A stretch of DNA of 6,911 nucleotides, taken from assembly GCA_014729705.1 (NCBI GenBank), contig WJJK01000354.1:1-6911 (forward strand). The letters are read 5' to 3'. The stretch comes from Candidatus Altarchaeales archaeon (GTDB taxonomy: Archaea; Altiarchaeota; Altiarchaeia; IMC4; SCGC-AAA252-I15). Below the pieces are notes generated by a model. The model worked only from the letters and a program-made list of their open reading frames with translations, ran no database searches and had not been told where the DNA came from. A program made the position numbers and the translations under genes. This document shows, one piece after another, positions 4,443 through 6,911 of the stretch. How positions within the stretch are numbered: position 1 is the first letter of the stretch; each line of letters begins with the position of its first letter.

Positions 4443-5831
4443 ATGAGCGAGGATTTCAGCGGCTGGTTTCACCGCATGCTTGAGGAGAATGAGGTGGCCG
4501 ACAACCGCTACCCCATAAAGGGTATGCCGGTTTACCGGGGCTTTGGTATGCGGATCATAAAGGTTATGCAGCGTTACCTTGAGGATCTTCTTGAATGCGA
4601 CGGCCATGAACCGGTTTACTTCCCTGTCTTGATTCCAGAGGAGGTTTTAGCGCGTGAGACAGAGCACATAGCCGGGTTTGAGGAGCAGGTTTTCTGGGTG
4701 ACTCATGCGGGAGGAAATAAACTTGATAGGCGTTTGGCTTTGCGCCCCACCTCCGAGACCTGCATGTATGATCTTATGAGTCTTTGGGTTAGAAGCCACG
4801 CTGATTTGCCGATTAAGATCCATCAGAGTGTGGCGGTCTACCGATATGAGACCAAGCACACCCGTCCCTTAATCCGGGGCAGGGAGTTCCTCTGGAACGA
4901 GGGTCACACTGCGTTTGAGAGCAGGGAGGATGCGCTTGAAAACATCGAGGAGGTTAAAAAAATCTATTTAAAGCTCATATCGGATCTTCTCTGCGTGCCG
5001 GTGGACGTTAACCTTAGGCCTGAGTGGGATAAGTTCCCCGGCGCAGAGTATACCCTGGCCTTTGAAACGCTTTTGCCTGGCGGGCGAAGCCTTCAGGTTG
5101 CGACCATCCATAATTTGGGGCAGCATTTCAGCAAAGTATTCAACATAGAGTTTGAGGATGCATGCGGGGTTAAGAATCTTGTCTGGCAGACTAGTTATGG
5201 TCCGGGGTTCGGAAGGCTTCTTGCAGCGGTCATGGGGGTGCACAAAGACGATAAGGGTTTGAGGCTGCCGCCTGAGGTAGCTCCCACGCAGGTGGTGGTT
5301 GTCCCAATATTCTTCAAAGACAGTGATAAGGAAAAAATATGCTCAGCTGTCTCGGCAATCGAGCAGAGTCTTAGAAGCCAAAACATCCGGTTCAAAGTTG
5401 ATTGGGGGGAGGATCGTCCGGGTTCGAAGTATTATAGGTGGGAGCAGCGGGGTGTGCCGCTGAGAATTGAGGTCGGCCCCAGGGATGTGGAGAAAAACCA
5501 GGCGTTAGCGGTGAGAAGGGATACTGGAGAGAAAACAGCGTTACCTTTGGATAACTTTGAGGTTGGGGATTTATTGGATGATATTCAAGATAATCTGAGG
5601 GTTCAGGCTAGGCAGTCTTTTGAATCGCGTTTTTTCGAGGCTGAATCCATAAAAGACCTTGATGAATACTTGGGGGAGGGTATTGTTTTCGCGGGTTGGT
5701 GCGGGCAGGATTCATGTGCTAAAATCTTTGAAACACGGGGCACCATATTGTCTTTGGATAAGGATAATAGGAGGGGGTGTCTTGTCTGCGGCACCGACGG
5801 CATGGTAATCAAGGTCGCGAAGACTTATTAA
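4443..5831 (+). CDS. proS: Prolyl-tRNA synthetase, archaeal/eukaryotic type
   Basis: A 462-residue class II synthetase that charges tRNA-Pro with proline. It has the short archaeal/eukaryotic architecture without the bacterial editing insertion. The N-terminal FSGWFHRMLEENEVAD (5-20) is typical. Motif 1 lies around 40-62; RPTSE (101-105) is the proline-pocket TxE; motif 2 includes RYETKHTRPLIRGREF (134-149). Motif 3 is GPGFGR (253-258), with Arg258 as the ATP-binding arginine, followed by VHKDDKGLRLPPEVAPTQVV. The anticodon-binding domain covers about 282-385. The C-terminal domain has a four-cysteine zinc site (C420, C425, C446, C449) and ends in AKTY; a terminal tyrosine is a feature of this type. 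Slightly shorter than the usual 470-490 residues. secG follows 28 bp later on the same strand and may be co-transcribed. Unambiguous. Confidence 0.97.
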   Translation: MSEDFSGWFHRMLEENEVADNRYPIKGMPVYRGFGMRIIKVMQRYLEDLLECDGHEPVYFPVLIPEEVLARETEHIAGFEEQVFWVTHAGGNKLDRRLALRPTSETCMYDLMSLWVRSHADLPIKIHQSVAVYRYETKHTRPLIRGREFLWNEGHTAFESREDALENIEEVKKIYLKLISDLLCVPVDVNLRPEWDKFPGAEYTLAFETLLPGGRSLQVATIHNLGQHFSKVFNIEFEDACGVKNLVWQTSYGPGFGRLLAAVMGVHKDDKGLRLPPEVAPTQVVVVPIFFKDSDKEKICSAVSAIEQSLRSQNIRFKVDWGEDRPGSKYYRWEQRGVPLRIEVGPRDVEKNQALAVRRDTGEKTALPLDNFEVGDLLDDIQDNLRVQARQSFESRFFEAESIKDLDEYLGEGIVFAGWCGQDSCAKIFETRGTILSLDKDNRRGCLVCGTDGMVIKVAKTY

Positions 5832-5859
5832 CCCTTCTTGCGTATAACTTGAATTAATT

Positions 5860-6024
5860 ATGCCTTCCTTGAAACGCAAGAAATCCGAGGGCCCTATGAG
5901 GGGTGCCGGCCTCATCCAGTATTTTGACGTGGATGAGGGGGGGTTTAAGATAGATCCGAAAGCGGTTATTGGGGTTGTTGTGGCGTTTATTATTCTGGAG
6001 CTTTTATCGCATATCGTGATCTAG
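5860..6024 (+). CDS. secG: Sec61-beta/SecG subunit of the archaeal protein translocase
   Basis: A 54-residue protein. A basic cytosolic N-terminus (MPSLKRKKSEGPMRGAGLIQ) is followed by YFDVDEGGFKIDP, then one hydrophobic helix (about 36-53) running to the C-terminus. The order of charged start, AGL(I/M)xYF element, acidic patch, K(I)xP and single tail-end membrane helix is characteristic of archaeal Sec61-beta. This small subunit sits at the edge of the SecY/SecE channel and has its tail anchor in the membrane. The start ATG is the first methionine and gives the usual family length. It lies 28 bp after proS without a ribosome-binding site, and is followed at once by a T8 tract. Its 3' end faces that of the SRP RNA gene, 12 bp away. 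Confidence 0.9.
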   Translation: MPSLKRKKSEGPMRGAGLIQYFDVDEGGFKIDPKAVIGVVVAFIILELLSHIVI

Positions 6025-6032
6025 TTTTTTTT
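6025..6032 (+). terminator. T8 terminator after secG
   Basis: Eight consecutive T on the plus strand directly follow the secG stop codon (6022-6024). This is a good archaeal-type intrinsic terminator for the proS-secG unit and lies just before the convergent SRP RNA 3' end. On the minus strand it is an A run, so it gives the SRP RNA no T-tract terminator. Confidence 0.6.
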
Positions 6033-6036
6033 AGGT

Positions 6037-6314
6037 GGCGGGCACCTACGGGTGGAGTCCATAAATGACGTGTGGGTTACTCCCGTCGCGTCTCTCGCTC
6101 CCGCAAAATCCACCAGCACCCATGTATTTTAGTTAGGGCTGCTCCCGTCAGGGCCTGACCCGGTTCCTAGAATAATGAGCCAAGTGGGGCAGGAGGTCGG
6201 CAAGACGTGATGGGCCCCCACATCATGTTATGAGCCCGCCCCGTAGGTATTCAACTCCCCCGTGAGGGCGATTTGGGGTTATAGGCTACGCCCAACAGCC
6301 CAGTCTAGCCCGCC
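6037..6314 (-). ncRNA. ffs: Signal recognition particle (7S/SRP) RNA
   Basis: The minus strand carries the universally conserved SRP helix 8 at 6136-6161: GGGTCAGGCCC, loop TGAC, GGGAGCAGCCC, with the SRP54-binding asymmetric and symmetric internal loops. The ends pair: GGCGGGC at the 5' end (6314-6308) with GCCCGCC at the 3' end (6043-6037), the closing helix 1 typical of archaea. Helix 5 is well supported by ACCTACGGG (6248-6240) pairing with CCCGTAGGT (6052-6044), and by the 16-nt stretch at 6232-6217 pairing with 6076-6060, with a small bulge on each side. TGTTG (6297-6293) fits the UGUNR motif of the Alu-like 5' domain. Length about 278 nt, slightly below the usual 300. I could not resolve helix 6 (the SRP19 site) by eye. 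The RNA scaffolds SRP19 and SRP54 for co-translational targeting to the Sec channel. Confidence 0.95.
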
Positions 6315-6335
6315 AAATATATGATAGACAGCCGT

Positions 6336-6343
6336 CATATAAA
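6336..6343 (-). promoter_or_regulatory. TATA box of the SRP RNA gene
   Basis: The minus strand reads TTTATATG, preceded by a short T run. Its centre lies about 25-26 bp before the G at 6314, where helix 1 of the SRP RNA begins, which is the expected archaeal spacing. It overlaps one arm of a 7-bp inverted repeat (6318-6324 and 6335-6341). Confidence 0.65.
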
Positions 6344-6357
6344 AACACAATTTATTC

Positions 6358-6911
6358 TCAGGGGCATTCTACTTTATAGTCCCAGTTTTCCCGGGCCCGG
6401 GATTTGAACTGCCCCGCCTCACACTCCACATTCCATTTAAGCTCCCACGGACAAGGCAGGTTAAGGACAGTGAAGTTGTTGAACTCGTTCAGAACCGGTT
6501 TAGGCGGCTCACCTTCTCCACCCCAACTCCGATCAACTGAGATGAAACTAATATCCTGGAGATTCAAGGGATTATCCTCTAAATCAAAAACCAGCAATTC
6601 ACAGTCGGTGACATCCTCGGTGCCGGTGACATTGAATATGAAGTCGTCGGTAGTCTGTCCATACTGGCATTGAACCTCACATGATAGGGGGTTGGGGGAA
6701 CCGTCTAAGCCGTTGGAATCTTCAACCACACACTGATCACCTAAAACATAGGGTTCGCGCAGATCCAGGCAATCTAAGTGTAAATCATGATCCTGTATTA
6801 TGTTTCCCGACCCAGGCCAAGGCGGACACAATAAACTAACATTATGCTCCACGTCCGTGCAATCGCTGTCATAGTCGGCCGCGCAATAGACTAAATCAAA
6901 AACCTCATCCC
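6358..6911 (-). CDS. Cysteine-rich extracellular protein (partial, N-terminus beyond window)
   Basis: The frame ending at the TGA (6360-6358) is open to the window edge, giving 183 C-terminal residues. A GTG at 6852 is in frame, but the codons upstream encode the same kind of acidic, cysteine-containing sequence, so the real start is outside. The visible part has 11 cysteines, many acidic residues, three N-glycosylation sequons (NVS, NVT, NFT) and a beta-strand-like pattern such as DDFIFNVTGT and NFTVLNLPCPWELKWNVEC. There is no transmembrane helix or sorting motif at the C-terminus (...NWDYKVECP). This fits a disulfide-stabilised, glycosylated surface or secreted protein, perhaps of repeated Ig-like domains, but I do not recognise a family. 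A 14-bp palindrome, TCCCGGGCCCGGGA (6389-6402), lies within the coding sequence. The SRP RNA promoter follows directly downstream. Confidence 0.75.
   Translation of the reverse strand, partial: DEVFDLVYCAADYDSDCTDVEHNVSLLCPPWPGSGNIIQDHDLHLDCLDLREPYVLGDQCVVEDSNGLDGSPNPLSCEVQCQYGQTTDDFIFNVTGTEDVTDCELLVFDLEDNPLNLQDISFISVDRSWGGEGEPPKPVLNEFNNFTVLNLPCPWELKWNVECEAGQFKSRARENWDYKVECP

Noticed and set aside
5419..5435. GGGTTCGAAG, tRNA T-arm-like, on the plus strand
   Set aside because: It is inside proS, in frame with conserved synthetase sequence, and has no matching stem.
6388..6412. tRNA T-loop-like GTTCAAATC on the minus strand next to a GC palindrome
   Set aside because: The bases on either side of the loop do not pair as a T stem and no acceptor or anticodon arm can be built. 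It is coding sequence for QFKSRAR in the cysteine-rich protein.
1..6911. CRISPR array, insertion sequence or attachment site
   Set aside because: No regularly spaced direct repeats, transposase motifs, terminal inverted repeats with target duplications or tRNA-associated repeats were found by reading both strands.

Overview
The window is a piece of an archaeal genome. Three things point there: a prolyl-tRNA synthetase of the archaeal/eukaryotic type with a C-terminal four-cysteine zinc site, a 54-residue Sec61-beta (SecG) protein, and an archaeal-type 7S SRP RNA on the minus strand. TATA boxes about 24-30 bp before start codons, with no convincing Shine-Dalgarno sequences, suggest largely leaderless mRNAs. 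The lineage cannot be fixed. Cysteine-rich, N-glycosylation-motif-rich surface proteins together with a dockerin would fit a DPANN-like or environmental euryarchaeal genome, but this is inference.

Layout: (1) 1-798, minus, partial at the window edge: a secreted FG-GAP/VCBS-type beta-propeller protein. (2) 834-1415, minus: a HemK2/Mtq2-type release-factor glutamine methyltransferase. It is divergent, across only 20 bp, from (3) 1436-2275, plus: an agmatinase-family ureohydrolase. (4) 2276-2575: no intact gene. It holds T-rich tracts for both strands, a perfect 10-bp hairpin and what looks like the frameshifted C-terminal remnant of a RelE-family toxin on the minus strand. (5) 2576-3945, minus: a double zinc-ribbon protein, a SecB-like chaperone-fold protein (the two genes abut), and the kleisin ScpA. 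(6) 4041-4412, minus: a small membrane-anchored dockerin protein, divergent across 30 bp from (7) proS (4443-5831), which is followed 28 bp later by secG (5860-6024). (8) 6037-6314, minus: SRP RNA, convergent with secG and ending 12 bp from its stop. (9) 6358-6911, minus, partial: the C-terminal part of a cysteine-rich extracellular protein.

The recurrent theme is protein export and the cell surface. Sec61-beta, SRP RNA and a SecB-like protein are targeting or translocation components, and three genes encode predicted secreted or anchored surface proteins. Translation (ProRS, release-factor methylation), polyamine metabolism and chromosome condensation (ScpA) make up the rest. The most unusual points are the SecB-like/zinc-ribbon/RelE-remnant run, which recalls toxin-antitoxin-chaperone modules; the interlocked divergent promoters; the UGAC tetraloop in the SRP RNA; and the stand-alone membrane dockerin.
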